Positions 51,049 through 60,134 of a stretch of DNA of 64,000 nucleotides are shown piece by piece. A model generated the notes under the pieces. It was given only the letters and a program-made list of their open reading frames with translations. It searched no databases and was not told where the DNA came from. A program made the translations under genes and the position numbers. The stretch is from assembly GCA_036389255.1 (NCBI GenBank), contig DASVQI010000009.1, positions 1 through 64,000 on the forward strand, read 5' to 3'. The stretch comes from JACVRN01 sp036389255 (GTDB lineage Bacteria; Acidobacteriota; Blastocatellia; Pyrinomonadales; Pyrinomonadaceae). Every line of letters begins with the position of its first letter. Within the stretch, counting starts at the first letter, position 1.

Positions 51049-51693
51049 ATGCTTCGCGTTACTGAAATATTCCGCTCGATTCAGGGCGAGTCAACACACG
51101 CGGGCCGGCCATGTTCGTTTGTGCGGCTGACGGGCTGCCCCATGCGCTGCGTCTGGTGCGACAGCGAGTACACTTTCAAGGGCGGCGAGCAGATGACGAT
51201 TGAGGAGGTGCTGGAGAAGGTTCACGCCTACGGCTGTCAACTCGTGGAGGTCACGGGCGGCGAGCCGCTTGCACAGCGCGAGGCTTTCCAGCTTATAGAG
51301 CGGCTTTGCGAGGAAGGCTACGAGGTGCTGATAGAGACGGGCGGCTACGTTTCCACAGAGGGCTTAGACCCGCGCGCTAAAATCATACTCGACGTGAAGT
51401 GTCCCGCTTCCGGCGAGGAGGCGCGAAACCACTGGCCTAACCTTGAGCGGCTGCGCGCCGATTGCGACGAAGTCAAATTCGTAGTAGCAGGGCGCGAGGA
51501 TTGGGAATATGCGCGGCGCGTGATAGAGCGCTACGACCTTGAGCGGCGAGCGCTGGCCGTGCTTATCTCGCCTGTCTGGGACGCCGTCAATCTGAAAGAG
51601 CTGGCCGATTGGGTTTCGTCTAGCGGGCTGAATGTACGCATGCAGCTACAGATGCACAAGCAGATTTGGGGAGCGGAGGCGCGCGGCGTCTGA
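51049..51693 (+). CDS. queE: 7-carboxy-7-deazaguanine synthase
   Basis: Predicted 214-residue radical-SAM enzyme that makes 7-carboxy-7-deazaguanine, a step to preQ0 and queuosine. The CxxxCxxC cluster motif is at Cys30, Cys34 and Cys37 (LTGCPMRCVWCDSEYTF), followed by VEVTGGEPLAQREAF and LIETGGYVSTEGLDP. The QGEST motif near residue 12 fits the family. ATG at 51049 is chosen over 51016 because the extra residues are encoded by the repeat. Its stop overlaps queC (TGATG), so the pair is an operon. Confidence 0.93.
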   Translation: MLRVTEIFRSIQGESTHAGRPCSFVRLTGCPMRCVWCDSEYTFKGGEQMTIEEVLEKVHAYGCQLVEVTGGEPLAQREAFQLIERLCEEGYEVLIETGGYVSTEGLDPRAKIILDVKCPASGEEARNHWPNLERLRADCDEVKFVVAGREDWEYARRVIERYDLERRALAVLISPVWDAVNLKELADWVSSSGLNVRMQLQMHKQIWGAEARGV

Positions 51694-52421
51694 TGGGCGG
51701 ATTTGACGAAAGCGCACTTGAGCAGGCTGGCGCTCAGGTTGACGAGACGGAGCCGGGCGGCCTTGCTGTCTGTCTGGTTTCCGGCGGCATGGACTCCTGC
51801 GTCACCGCCGCCATCGCCCGCGAAGAGAATGCAGAGCTTGCCTTTCTTCATGTCTCTTACGGTCAGCGCACCGAAGGAAGAGAGCGCCGCGCCTTTGAAG
51901 AGATAGCAGATTTTTATCACGTTCAGAGACGGCTGGCCGTCTCCATAGAGCATCTGGCCCGTATAGGCGGCTCGTCTCTGACGGACGAAGCTATTCCCGT
52001 CACCCCTGCTAATCTCTCATCCAGAGAGATACCCACAAGCTACGTCCCTTTTCGTAACGCACACCTGCTTTCAATCGCCGTAAGCTGGGCCGAGGTCACG
52101 GGCGCTCAGAGAATCTACATAGGCGCTGTAGCCGAAGACTCTTCCGGCTACCCGGATTGTCGGCCCGAATTTTACGAAGCATTTCAACAGGTCGTTGACA
52201 GAGGCACACGCCCGGAAACGCGCATAGAAATCGTCACACCTGTCATACACATGCTGAAATCCGAGATAGTTCAACAAGGCTTTAAGCTCAACGCGCCGCT
52301 CGCTCTGACATGGTCTTGCTACAGCGCAGATGAGCGAGCCTGCGGTCGCTGCGATTCGTGCGCGCTCAGGCTCAGAGCATTCGAGGCTGCGGGCGCGCCA
52401 GACCCTATCCTATATGCTTGA
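51693..52421 (+). CDS. queC: 7-cyano-7-deazaguanine synthase
   Basis: Predicted 242-residue ATP-dependent enzyme that converts 7-carboxy-7-deazaguanine to preQ0. PP-loop SGGMDSCVTAAIA near the N-terminus; the segment FRNAHLLSIAVSWAEVTGAQ and the C-terminal zinc site (CYSADERACGRCDSC) are typical. A 26-residue variable leader precedes the loop. The ATG overlaps the queE stop by one base. With queE alone this gives preQ0; queD and queF are not in the window. Queuosine in tRNA is the simplest use; a deazaguanine DNA-modification locus is not supported by neighbours. Confidence 0.93.
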   Translation: MGGFDESALEQAGAQVDETEPGGLAVCLVSGGMDSCVTAAIAREENAELAFLHVSYGQRTEGRERRAFEEIADFYHVQRRLAVSIEHLARIGGSSLTDEAIPVTPANLSSREIPTSYVPFRNAHLLSIAVSWAEVTGAQRIYIGAVAEDSSGYPDCRPEFYEAFQQVVDRGTRPETRIEIVTPVIHMLKSEIVQQGFKLNAPLALTWSCYSADERACGRCDSCALRLRAFEAAGAPDPILYA

Positions 52422-52488
52422 CACGGCATGTCTTGAGCGCTAATGTGAGGCCGTTTCAGGATAGCCGAACACAACCCATTTCTCCCGC

Positions 52489-52516
52489 TTGGCATCCTAG
52501 TCAAGTCTTCTATGTA
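52489..52516 (+). promoter_or_regulatory. Possible promoter of the CarboxypepD-TPR gene
   Basis: TTGGCA at 52489-52494, 16-bp spacer, TATGTA at 52511-52516; the start codon follows at 52550. Confidence 0.4.
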
Positions 52517-52549
52517 GGGGACTTGTTACAACTCTGGAGGAATCATTCG

Positions 52550-53818
52550 ATGCGTCGTCAACACTTATTTACTTCACTTGCAGCTATCGCCGTGTTGCTC
52601 TTCGGCTCGGTCATGGCCTCCGCGCAGGTCGCAGAAATGCGCGGCGTGGTGGTAACGAAAGGAGCGGACGGTAAAAACGTCCCTGTGCCCGGTGCGATTA
52701 TAGATATTTACCGCACGGACATGAAAGCTAAATACGAAACCAAGACCGACAGTAAGGGCAACTTTGTATTTGCCGGCCTTCCTTTCATAGGGACTTACCT
52801 TGTCGTGGCGAGCGCCCCGAGTTTCCGTCCTCAATACTTTGCCGGGGTAAAGGTCAGCACCGGACAACAGGTTAGCTTCCTGCTCGAGGCTGGCGACGGC
52901 AGCCGTCCGACCGAAGAGGAGGCTCGCATGGCGGCGGCGAGCGGCCCCGGAGCCAGCGCGGAGGATAAAGCCAAGGCTGAAGAACTTCGACGTAAAAACG
53001 AAGAGATTCAAAGAAGCAACGAGAAGAACGTCAAAATTAACGAAGTAGTCGGGCGTACCTTTAAGGCCGGGAACGAAGCTCTCAAGGCCAAACGCTACGA
53101 TGAAGCCATTGCCAGCTACAACGAGGGCTTGGCGGCTGACCCGGAACAAATCGCACTCCTGACTAATAAATCCTTCGCGCTCATACAGCGCGGCGTGCAA
53201 AGATACAATGACGCACTGAAAATCTCGGACGAGGCAGGACAGACAGCAGCCAGAGATTCTGCCAAAAAGGATTGGAGCGAGGCCGCAGACGCAAGCTCCA
53301 AGGCCGTGACCTTGGTTAAATCCCAGCCCGCAGGGGACACAGCCGAGCAGCAGAAGAATCAGGTTGCCAACAAGCTTTTGGCTCTCTTGGCCCGTTCCGA
53401 AGCCATGAGATTCGTCGCCAGCAAGGTTGACCCCTCAAAAGCGGATGAGGCTTTTGCGGCCCTGCAAGAATATGCTGCCGCCGAGACTGACCCGGTAAAG
53501 AAGCTTAAAGCTCAAGTGGATGCCGCACAGGTCTATTTCGACGCCAATAACCCGGCCAAAGCCGCCGAAGCCTTCCAGACCCTTCTGGCCTCGAATCCGG
53601 ACAATCTGGATGCGACGCTGGGCGCTGGCCTCGCACTCTTTGCCACTGGTGACAAGAGCAAATATCAGGAGGCCGCAAACTATTTGCAGCGCTTTGTAGA
53701 TAAGGCACCTGACACACATCCCCTTAAGGCTTCGGCCAAGGAGTCTCTTGATTACTTAAGGACTCAGGAGAAAGTACAGCCGCAGCGTACTACCGGCGGC
53801 TCACGCCGTCGCGGATAA
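52550..53818 (+). CDS. Secreted CarboxypepD-regulatory-like and TPR protein
   Basis: Predicted 422-residue exported protein. Signal peptide (LFTSLAAIAVLLFGSVMASA), then a beta-sandwich of carboxypeptidase-regulatory type (MRGVVVTKGADGKNVPVPGA, KTDSKGNFVFAGLPFIGTYL), a charged coiled-coil linker (AEELRRKNEEIQRSNEKNVK), and TPR units (about 170-400) with the regular KAxRYDEAIASYNEGLAADP pattern. ATG at 52550 follows GGAGG; the 64-codon upstream extension has no family match. Likely a periplasmic scaffold. It is bounded by a promoter-like sequence and the terminator at 53845. Confidence 0.87.
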   Translation: MRRQHLFTSLAAIAVLLFGSVMASAQVAEMRGVVVTKGADGKNVPVPGAIIDIYRTDMKAKYETKTDSKGNFVFAGLPFIGTYLVVASAPSFRPQYFAGVKVSTGQQVSFLLEAGDGSRPTEEEARMAAASGPGASAEDKAKAEELRRKNEEIQRSNEKNVKINEVVGRTFKAGNEALKAKRYDEAIASYNEGLAADPEQIALLTNKSFALIQRGVQRYNDALKISDEAGQTAARDSAKKDWSEAADASSKAVTLVKSQPAGDTAEQQKNQVANKLLALLARSEAMRFVASKVDPSKADEAFAALQEYAAAETDPVKKLKAQVDAAQVYFDANNPAKAAEAFQTLLASNPDNLDATLGAGLALFATGDKSKYQEAANYLQRFVDKAPDTHPLKASAKESLDYLRTQEKVQPQRTTGGSRRRG

Positions 53819-53844
53819 CTTTCGCCCCTCCTTTTTCAGAAAAG

Positions 53845-53875
53845 CCCCGGTGGAACCTTTTTCACCGGGGTTTTT
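53845..53875 (+). terminator. Rho-independent terminator
   Basis: CCCCGGTG (53845-53852) pairs with CACCGGGG (53863-53870) and is followed by five T residues. It ends the CarboxypepD-TPR gene and separates it from the pil operon. Confidence 0.9.
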
Positions 53876-53903
53876 CTGCGTCATTTTGACCGCAAAACTC
53901 ATC

Positions 53904-53932
53904 TTGACACAACACTGTTTAAGCGGTAATAT
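53904..53932 (+). promoter_or_regulatory. Sigma-70 promoter of the pilB operon
   Basis: TTGACA at 53904-53909, exact 17-bp spacer, TAATAT at 53927-53932. The leader to the pilB start codon (54072) is about 130 nt and contains a small hairpin (AACGG...CCGTT), but I see no riboswitch. Confidence 0.8.
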
Positions 53933-54071
53933 ACTTGCCGCAACGGTGTTTAGCGCCGTTTGTTATAGCAGATGCGCGTAGGTTGTGCGGCCATCGTTGC
54001 AGCCGCTCCGCAATTCTCTAAACCGCCCGCCTTTGAACCAGTGTTCGCTAATAACCTTTGGTAATTCATAA

Positions 54072-55880
54072 ATGTCAGCCAAACTAGGCGAAATACTCGT
54101 CCGCGAAAACCTTCTCAGCCCGCAGCAATTGCGGGAAGCTCTTGATTACCAGCGAGAGCATGGTGGTCGTCTGGGATTCAACCTGGTTAAGCTAGGTCTG
54201 GTATCTGACGACATGATTACGGCAGTCCTCTCCCGGCAATACGGGGTGCCGTCCGTCAATCTTGAGCTTTTCGATATAGACGAATCCGTCATACGCCTCA
54301 TCCCACAGGAAGTGGCGCAGAAATATTCCGTCCTTCCTCTTTCGCGCGTCGGCGCAACGCTGACGCTGGCGATGGTTGACCCGACCAACGTCTTCGCCAT
54401 GGACGACATTAAGTTCATGACAGGCTTGAACATAGAGCCTGTGGTCGTCTCTGAGGCGAGCGTGCAGGAGGCCATCGCAAAATACTACGCGCAATCCCGC
54501 GAGATAGAGCTGGCAGGTCTACATTCCGACGTTGTCGTTGAGGGACTTAAAACGAACGGCAACGGTAACGGCCACGCCAACGGCATTACTAACGAAGACC
54601 TTGTCTCGCTGGGCAGCCTGGATTTTCAGGCAGATGGCGCGGACAATCTGGAGGTCATAGAGGACAACGAAGAGATTGACCTCTCCAGCCTGACGCGCAT
54701 GAGCGAGGACGCGCCTGTGGTGCGTTTGGTCAACGTCCTTCTGGTTGATGCTCTCAGGCGCGGCGCATCCGACATCCACGTAGAGCCTTACGAGAAGGAG
54801 ATGCGTATACGTTTTCGCATTGACGGCGTGCTCTACGACATTATGCACCCTCCCCTGAAACTGCGAGACGCTCTTATCTCGCGCCTCAAGATTATGTCCA
54901 AGCTGGACATCTCCGAAAAGCGGCTCCCGCAAGACGGCCGCATCAAGATTAAGGTCAAGGTGGACACTCGCGCCCGCGAGCTTGATTTCCGCATCTCAAC
55001 GCTTCCCACCCTCTTTGGCGAGAAGGTAGTGCTTCGCCTCTTGGACAAAGAGAACCTTATGCTCGACATGACCAAGCTCGGCTTCGAGCCTGAGTCTCTG
55101 GTCAAGTTCCAGCGCAATATACAGAAGCCTTACGGCATGGTGCTGGTCACGGGCCCCACGGGTTCCGGTAAGACCAACACGCTCTATTCGGCCCTACAGT
55201 CTCTGAACACGCCTGAGACAAACATCATGACGGCTGAAGACCCGGTGGAGTTTAACCTTCCGGGCATCAATCAGGTTCAGATGAAGGAGCAGATTGGCCT
55301 GAACTTTGCCGCAGCGCTCAGAGCCTTCCTTCGCCAAGACCCGAACATCGTCCTCGTGGGCGAAATTCGAGACTTTGAGACGGCAGAAATAGCTATCAAG
55401 GCTGCGCTCACGGGCCACATGGTGCTCTCCACCCTCCACACCAACGACGCGCCCTCCACCATCTCGCGTCTGATGAACATGGGTATTGAACCCTTTCTGG
55501 TAGCCACCTCCGTCAACCTCATACAGGCTCAGCGCCTGATTAGACGAATCTGCAAGGACTGCAAGACCGACAATCCCTTGCCGCCGGAAGCTTTGCTGGA
55601 AGTCGGCTTCACGCCTGAGGAAGCCAAACAGATGAAGACCTACAAGGGGCGCGGTTGCCAGACGTGCAACGGCACCGGCTACAAAGGCCGCGTGGGACTT
55701 TACGAGGTTCTGGAAGTTACGGACGAAATTCGTGAGTTGATACTGATTGGCGCATCAGCTCTGGAGCTACGCAAGAAGGCTATAGAAGACGGCATGATTT
55801 CTCTGCGTGAATCCGGCCTGCATAAGATTAGGGGCGGAATCACCACTCTGGAAGAGGTCGTGCGCGAGACTGTGGCCTGA
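54072..55880 (+). CDS. pilB: Type IV pilus assembly ATPase PilB
   Basis: Predicted 602-residue hexameric motor that powers pilus extension. N-terminal MshEN-type region (about 1-150: LVRENLLSPQQLREALDYQR, DDIKFMTGLNIEPVV), a flexible Asn/Gly linker (TNGNGNGHANG), and the GspE/PulE ATPase: VRLVNVLLVDALRRGASDIH, Walker A GPTGSGKTNTLYSAL near residue 360, Asp box MTAEDPVEFNLPGINQVQ, Walker B PNIVLVGEIRDFETA, His box TLHTNDAP. Two CxxC pairs (CKDCKTDN, CQTCNGTGYKGR) bind zinc. First gene of the pilB-x-pilT-x-pilC cluster. Confidence 0.95.
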   Translation: MSAKLGEILVRENLLSPQQLREALDYQREHGGRLGFNLVKLGLVSDDMITAVLSRQYGVPSVNLELFDIDESVIRLIPQEVAQKYSVLPLSRVGATLTLAMVDPTNVFAMDDIKFMTGLNIEPVVVSEASVQEAIAKYYAQSREIELAGLHSDVVVEGLKTNGNGNGHANGITNEDLVSLGSLDFQADGADNLEVIEDNEEIDLSSLTRMSEDAPVVRLVNVLLVDALRRGASDIHVEPYEKEMRIRFRIDGVLYDIMHPPLKLRDALISRLKIMSKLDISEKRLPQDGRIKIKVKVDTRARELDFRISTLPTLFGEKVVLRLLDKENLMLDMTKLGFEPESLVKFQRNIQKPYGMVLVTGPTGSGKTNTLYSALQSLNTPETNIMTAEDPVEFNLPGINQVQMKEQIGLNFAAALRAFLRQDPNIVLVGEIRDFETAEIAIKAALTGHMVLSTLHTNDAPSTISRLMNMGIEPFLVATSVNLIQAQRLIRRICKDCKTDNPLPPEALLEVGFTPEEAKQMKTYKGRGCQTCNGTGYKGRVGLYEVLEVTDEIRELILIGASALELRKKAIEDGMISLRESGLHKIRGGITTLEEVVRETVA

Positions 55881-55899
55881 TTAGAGAGGTAAAAAAAGT

Positions 55900-56700
55900 A
55901 TGCTACGTGCTGCCGTCTTATCTTTACTGATGTTCTTATCAATCGCCACCACGCTGCCCATAGCCGATTCGCTGGCTCAGGGCTTTAGGGTGGAGCGTCC
56001 TTCGTCTTCGCGCAACGCACGTCGCCGTCGCTCGCGCGCGTGGTGGCGTCGCTATCGCGCGCGTCTCGCACGTCGCCGCGCCGCAGAGGCACGCGCACGC
56101 GAGGTGGCAGCCCTTCGCGGTCAAGCGCCGGGCGAGCCCGACGCAATCAATAATCCCGACCGCTCTCGTTTCTCTAACGCAGTGGCGGCAACGGGCGGCG
56201 TCTTCAACGACCCTTCCGGCCAGTGGAGCTTGAAGCTGCCGCGCGGCTGGAGCAATCGCCCGGCCATACAGAATGGCGAGATGCGCTTTCGCGTCTTCGA
56301 GAGAAGCGGAAAGCCCGTGGGACAGGCCGCTTTCGCCTTTGTCACGTCTGCTCAGCCGATGCCGGACGCTACCTTGAGCGCGCGCGCTCGTAAACAACTG
56401 CTCGCCGGGGTTCCCTTCTCTGAGCTTCGACGCGCGGTCATAGACAGGATGGTCATGTCCAACGGCTTCGTGACGAACGACATGGAGCGAGAGATTGCCG
56501 GTCGTCGCGTCTACGTGGTGATTGCACAGACAGCCGCGAGCGCCGACGGTCGCACGCCGGAACAGTTCCTGACCTTCTACTTCACAGAGGTCGCGGGCCG
56601 CATATACAGCCTCGGCGTGGCAGCCACGCGCGAGAGCGCCGACCGCCTTAACGCCGAAGCCGAGCAGGTCTTGAACTCGCTCAGCACAGGCCACCGCTAG
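55900..56700 (+). CDS. Secreted Arg-rich protein with a PsbP/DUF1795-like domain
   Basis: Predicted 266-residue exported protein between pilB and pilT. Signal peptide (AAVLSLLMFLSIATTLPIAD to SLAQG), then a strikingly basic stretch (RRRRSRAWWRRYRARLARRR, about residues 42-70), then a beta-rich domain from about 95 (VFNDPSGQWSLKLPRGW, FVTSAQPMPDATLSARA, GFVTNDMEREIAGRRVYVVI, FLTFYFTEVAGRIYSLGVAA). This resembles PsbP/DUF1795-type domains of unknown role. A related domain (YRDPSGTFSLNLP) recurs in the protein at 58149. GAGAGG precedes the ATG. 19 bp after pilB. Confidence 0.7.
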   Translation: MLRAAVLSLLMFLSIATTLPIADSLAQGFRVERPSSSRNARRRRSRAWWRRYRARLARRRAAEARAREVAALRGQAPGEPDAINNPDRSRFSNAVAATGGVFNDPSGQWSLKLPRGWSNRPAIQNGEMRFRVFERSGKPVGQAAFAFVTSAQPMPDATLSARARKQLLAGVPFSELRRAVIDRMVMSNGFVTNDMEREIAGRRVYVVIAQTAASADGRTPEQFLTFYFTEVAGRIYSLGVAATRESADRLNAEAEQVLNSLSTGHR

Positions 56701-56845
56701 ACTTGAGGGACGGCGAAAGAGAGTCTGAAAACCTTTCGCCGCCCTGATTCTTCAGGATGAGGTAACAACACCTTCCCCTAGCACGAGCGGAAACAACAGA
56801 TGCTCCGCCTCAAGTTTCGCTCGTCGTACAGGAGAAACAGAGCTT

Positions 56846-58063
56846 ATGATGTCGAATGAAAACGCACCGCAGATTTCGCTCTCCGAGCTGCTGAAGAAGC
56901 TCACGGAGCTGAACGGGTCTGACCTTCACATTACCACCAACACTGCACCGCAAGTTCGCGTAGACGGTCACTTGCGCCCGCTTGAAGGTTATCGTCCACT
57001 GACTTCTGCCGAAACCAAGCAACTCGCCTATTCGGTCTTGACCGATGCGCAGAAGCATCGCTTTGAAGAGAATCTGGAGCTGGACTTTTCATTCGGCGTC
57101 AAGGGCCTGTCACGTTTCCGCGCCAACATCTTCAACCAGCGCGGCGCTGTCGGCGCGGTCTTTCGCGCCATCCCTTACGAGATTAAGCCGTTCGATGCTC
57201 TGGGTCTTCCGCCCGTCGTCAAGCAGCTTTGCGACAAGCCGCGCGGGCTGATACTCGTCACCGGCCCGACCGGCTCCGGTAAATCAACGACGCTCGCCGC
57301 CATGATTGACAAGATTAACGTGGACAGGCACGAGCACATACTGACCATTGAAGACCCCATAGAATTCCTGCATAACCACAAGGGCTGTCTGGTCAACCAG
57401 CGCGAAGTCAGCGCCGACACGCGCAGTTTCGCTGACGCTCTCCGCACCGCCCTTCGTCAAGACCCTGACGTGGTGCTCGTCGGCGAAATGCGCGACCTAG
57501 AAACCATTGAATCCGCTCTGCGCATAGCTGAAACGGGCCACTTGACTCTGGCGACGCTGCACACCAACAGCGCGGCCTCCACCATCAACCGCATCATTGA
57601 CGTCTTCCCTTCCGCCCAGCAGGCGCAGGTTCGCGCGCAGCTCTCGCTGGTGCTTGAAGGCATCCTCTGTCAGACGCTTCTGCCGCGCATAGAAGGAACC
57701 GGGCGCGCCATGGCCATGGAAATCCTTGTGCCGAATCCGGCCATACGCAATCTGATTCGTGAAGACAAGGTTCACCAGATTTACTCCATGATGCAGACGG
57801 GCCAGGAGAAGTTCGGCATGCAGACCTTCAATCAGTCGCTGGCCACGCTCTATCACAAGCGGCTCATCTCGCTGGACGTAGCCATACAGCGCTCGTCCAA
57901 CCCGGACGAGTTGAAGGAGCTCATAGAGCGCGGCTCAGGCGTCAATACCGGCAACGGCAATGGCGCTCCGGGCGCGGGCAACATGCGTCCCGGCACACAC
58001 CCGAGCCCCTACGCACAGGGCAGGCCGATTGGCTCGCGTCCCGGCGCTCCCAACGGTCGCTAA
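56846..58063 (+). CDS. pilT: Twitching motility ATPase PilT
   Basis: Predicted 405-residue motor for pilus retraction, which also pulls DNA in during transformation. N-terminal PAS-like domain (LSELLKKLTELNGSDLHITT), Walker A TGPTGSGKSTTLAAMI near residue 139, Asp box LTIEDPIEFLH, Walker B DPDVVLVGEMRDLETIESAL, His box TLHTNSA and the retraction-specific AIRNLIRE (about 297). The C-terminal tail is an Asn/Gly/Pro-rich extension (NTGNGNGAPGAGN). GGAGAAACAG precedes ATG 56846. Sits between two secreted-protein genes in the pil cluster. Confidence 0.95.
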   Translation: MMSNENAPQISLSELLKKLTELNGSDLHITTNTAPQVRVDGHLRPLEGYRPLTSAETKQLAYSVLTDAQKHRFEENLELDFSFGVKGLSRFRANIFNQRGAVGAVFRAIPYEIKPFDALGLPPVVKQLCDKPRGLILVTGPTGSGKSTTLAAMIDKINVDRHEHILTIEDPIEFLHNHKGCLVNQREVSADTRSFADALRTALRQDPDVVLVGEMRDLETIESALRIAETGHLTLATLHTNSAASTINRIIDVFPSAQQAQVRAQLSLVLEGILCQTLLPRIEGTGRAMAMEILVPNPAIRNLIREDKVHQIYSMMQTGQEKFGMQTFNQSLATLYHKRLISLDVAIQRSSNPDELKELIERGSGVNTGNGNGAPGAGNMRPGTHPSPYAQGRPIGSRPGAPNGR

Positions 58064-58148
58064 CCTTTATCGCTCCTTTAAGCTTTTGAACAAGATGGTT
58101 GAGAAGGACAGGAAAAAATTTGTACGGGGAGAGAGCGGCCTTCGCACG

Positions 58149-58838
58149 ATGCGTTTTGTCGTCATGATTGCTCTGACTCTGTGCGCTTTCGTCTCAGGTG
58201 CTTCGGCGCAGCAGGCTGGCCGCCGTGCGACGCCGACGCTTACTAGCGAAGACCTGCTTGACCGCCCTTCGGCTTACACACCTACGGCGACACAGTCGCG
58301 CGTCTCGTCTTCCATCTCAGCATCTTCCAGACTCTCGCCCGTCGGCTCGCTTTACCGAGACCCTTCGGGCACATTCTCGCTTAATCTTCCTTCCGTTAGC
58401 TGGCGGCTCAGCACAAAGTCTGAAGGTAAGGGAAAGCTTTCAGACCTGCGCGTCTTCAGAAAGCTGGACGCGGATGGATTCGCCTCCGCCACGGCCAGCG
58501 TTTACGTACTCTCTTCAAACGCGGCTCTCTCCGTTGGCCGTATCGCGCCGGGTGATGCGGCAGGCCAGCGCGCACTAGCCGAAGCTCTGGCCGCACGCTT
58601 TCTTAGCAGCAACTCATCCGTCGTTTCGGCCGCGCTTGACCGGGCGGTCTTTCAGGTCGTAGCAGACCAGACGGTTTCGCGTCGAGCCGTGGTGCGCGCC
58701 AGCATCCACGCCTTTGAGCAGGACGGTAAGCTCTACGTGATAGTCTGCCGCGCCCCGCTTGAATCATTCGACTCGCAGGCGCGCGAATTCTCTGCCATCA
58801 CACAATCTCTAGCGTCATCCGTCGCCCGTCCGTCCTAA
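58149..58838 (+). CDS. Secreted protein related to the one at 55900
   Basis: Predicted 229-residue exported protein between pilT and pilC. Signal peptide MRFVVMIALTLCAFVSGASA, a Ser/Thr-rich linker, then a domain starting SLYRDPSGTFSLNLPSVSWR, followed by VFRKLDADGFASATASVYVL, FLSSNSSVVSAALDRAVFQV and KLYVIVCRAPLESFDSQARE. The DPSG-SL-LP phrase and overall layout match the protein at 55900, so they are probably paralogues. ATG at 58149 gives the cleanest signal peptide; ATG at 58095 is in frame but lacks a ribosome-binding site. Unknown role, likely linked to the pilus by position. Confidence 0.65.
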   Translation: MRFVVMIALTLCAFVSGASAQQAGRRATPTLTSEDLLDRPSAYTPTATQSRVSSSISASSRLSPVGSLYRDPSGTFSLNLPSVSWRLSTKSEGKGKLSDLRVFRKLDADGFASATASVYVLSSNAALSVGRIAPGDAAGQRALAEALAARFLSSNSSVVSAALDRAVFQVVADQTVSRRAVVRASIHAFEQDGKLYVIVCRAPLESFDSQAREFSAITQSLASSVARPS

Positions 58839-58876
58839 GGTGGCGGCGCTCATGTTTATCCAGGAGTCTTCCACTT

Positions 58877-60106
58877 ATGCCCACATACGTTTTCAAAGGC
58901 CGCAACCGCTTGAACGAGACTGTAGGCGGCGAGCGCGTCGCAGACAATCGTGAAGCCCTGCGCCAGATTCTGCGCAAAGAGCAGATCACGCTCACCTCCG
59001 TCAAGGAGAAGGGGCGAGAGATGAGCATCCCTAAGCTTGGCGGGCGCAAGAAGGTGAAGGCCAAAGAGCTTTCCATCTTCACGCGCCAGTTCTCCGTCAT
59101 GATTGATGCTGGCCTTCCGCTCGTACAGTGCCTCGACATTCTAGCGCAGCAGCAGGAGAACAAGCATTTCCAGCAAGTCCTTCTTCAGGTCAGACAGGAT
59201 GTTGAAGAAGGCTCCACGCTGGCCGGGGCTATGGCTAGACACCCGAAGGTCTTTGACCAGCTCTACTCGAACATGGTGGAAGCGGGCGAGACGGGCGGTA
59301 TCCTGGACATCATTCTTCAGCGACTCTCGACCTTCATAGAGAAGATAGTCAAGCTCAAGCGCGACGTTATGTCCGCCATGATTTACCCGGCGGCGGTTGT
59401 CGTCATAGCCGTGGCCGTCATAGCGGTCATCATGATTTTCGTCATCCCGCAGTTTCAGAATATCTTCATGGGGCTCCTTGGGCCGGGCGAGGCACTGCCG
59501 CTCCCCACTCGCATTGTCGTAGGCATCAGCGACTTCATAGCAGGCTGGGGCGGTCTGGCAATCCTCATCGCCATTATAGGCACAGGTATAGGACTGCGTG
59601 CCTACTACAGGACGCCAAATGGCCGTAAAGTAATTGACAGGACTTCTCTGAAGGTGCCGCTCTTCGGCGGCATCCTGCGTAAGATAGCGGTCGCGCGCTT
59701 TTCACGCACTCTCTCGACTTTGCTCTCTTCCGGCGTGCCGATTCTGCAATCTCTGGACATCACCGCGAGAACCGCAGGCAATGTCGTCATCGAAGAAGCC
59801 ATTCTGAAAGTTCGAACAGGCGTGGAACGCGGCGAAAGCTTCGTTGACCCCCTAAAAGCCACAGAGGTCTTCCCGCACATGGTCGCGCAGATGATAGGCA
59901 TAGGCGAGCAGACGGGCGCGCTCGACGCCATGCTCGGCAAGATAGCTGACTTCTACGAACAGGAAGTTGACGCGGCCATAGCCAACCTCCTGACACTCAT
60001 AGAGCCCATCATGATAGGCTTTTTGGGAGTAACCATCGGCAGCATAGTCATCGCCATGTACCTCCCCCTCTTCACCCTCATAGGCAAACTCGCCGGTTCG
60101 CATTAA
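58877..60106 (+). CDS. pilC: Type IV pilus inner-membrane platform protein PilC
   Basis: Predicted 409-residue polytopic protein that couples the PilB/PilT motors to pilin. Two GspF-type cytoplasmic domains: first about 65-190 (LSIFTRQFSVMIDAGLPLVQ, SNMVEAGETGGILDIILQRL), second about 270-390 (VARFSRTLSTLLSSGVPILQ, VAQMIGIGEQTGALDAMLGK). Transmembrane helices near 170-195 (MIYPAAVVVIAVAVIAVIMI), 215-240 and the C-terminus (IEPIMIGFLGVTIGSIVIAM). CAGGAG precedes the ATG. Last gene of the cluster; no pilin gene is present in the window. Confidence 0.95.
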   Translation: MPTYVFKGRNRLNETVGGERVADNREALRQILRKEQITLTSVKEKGREMSIPKLGGRKKVKAKELSIFTRQFSVMIDAGLPLVQCLDILAQQQENKHFQQVLLQVRQDVEEGSTLAGAMARHPKVFDQLYSNMVEAGETGGILDIILQRLSTFIEKIVKLKRDVMSAMIYPAAVVVIAVAVIAVIMIFVIPQFQNIFMGLLGPGEALPLPTRIVVGISDFIAGWGGLAILIAIIGTGIGLRAYYRTPNGRKVIDRTSLKVPLFGGILRKIAVARFSRTLSTLLSSGVPILQSLDITARTAGNVVIEEAILKVRTGVERGESFVDPLKATEVFPHMVAQMIGIGEQTGALDAMLGKIADFYEQEVDAAIANLLTLIEPIMIGFLGVTIGSIVIAMYLPLFTLIGKLAGSH

Positions 60107-60134
60107 AGCCCTGACGGTCACTCATAGTGTGGAA

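Noticed and set aside
51049..52421. queE-queC as part of a deazaguanine DNA-modification (dpd-like) island
   Set aside because: No DNA transglycosylase, helicase set or nuclease gene is adjacent; the pair is a simple preQ0 operon among housekeeping genes.
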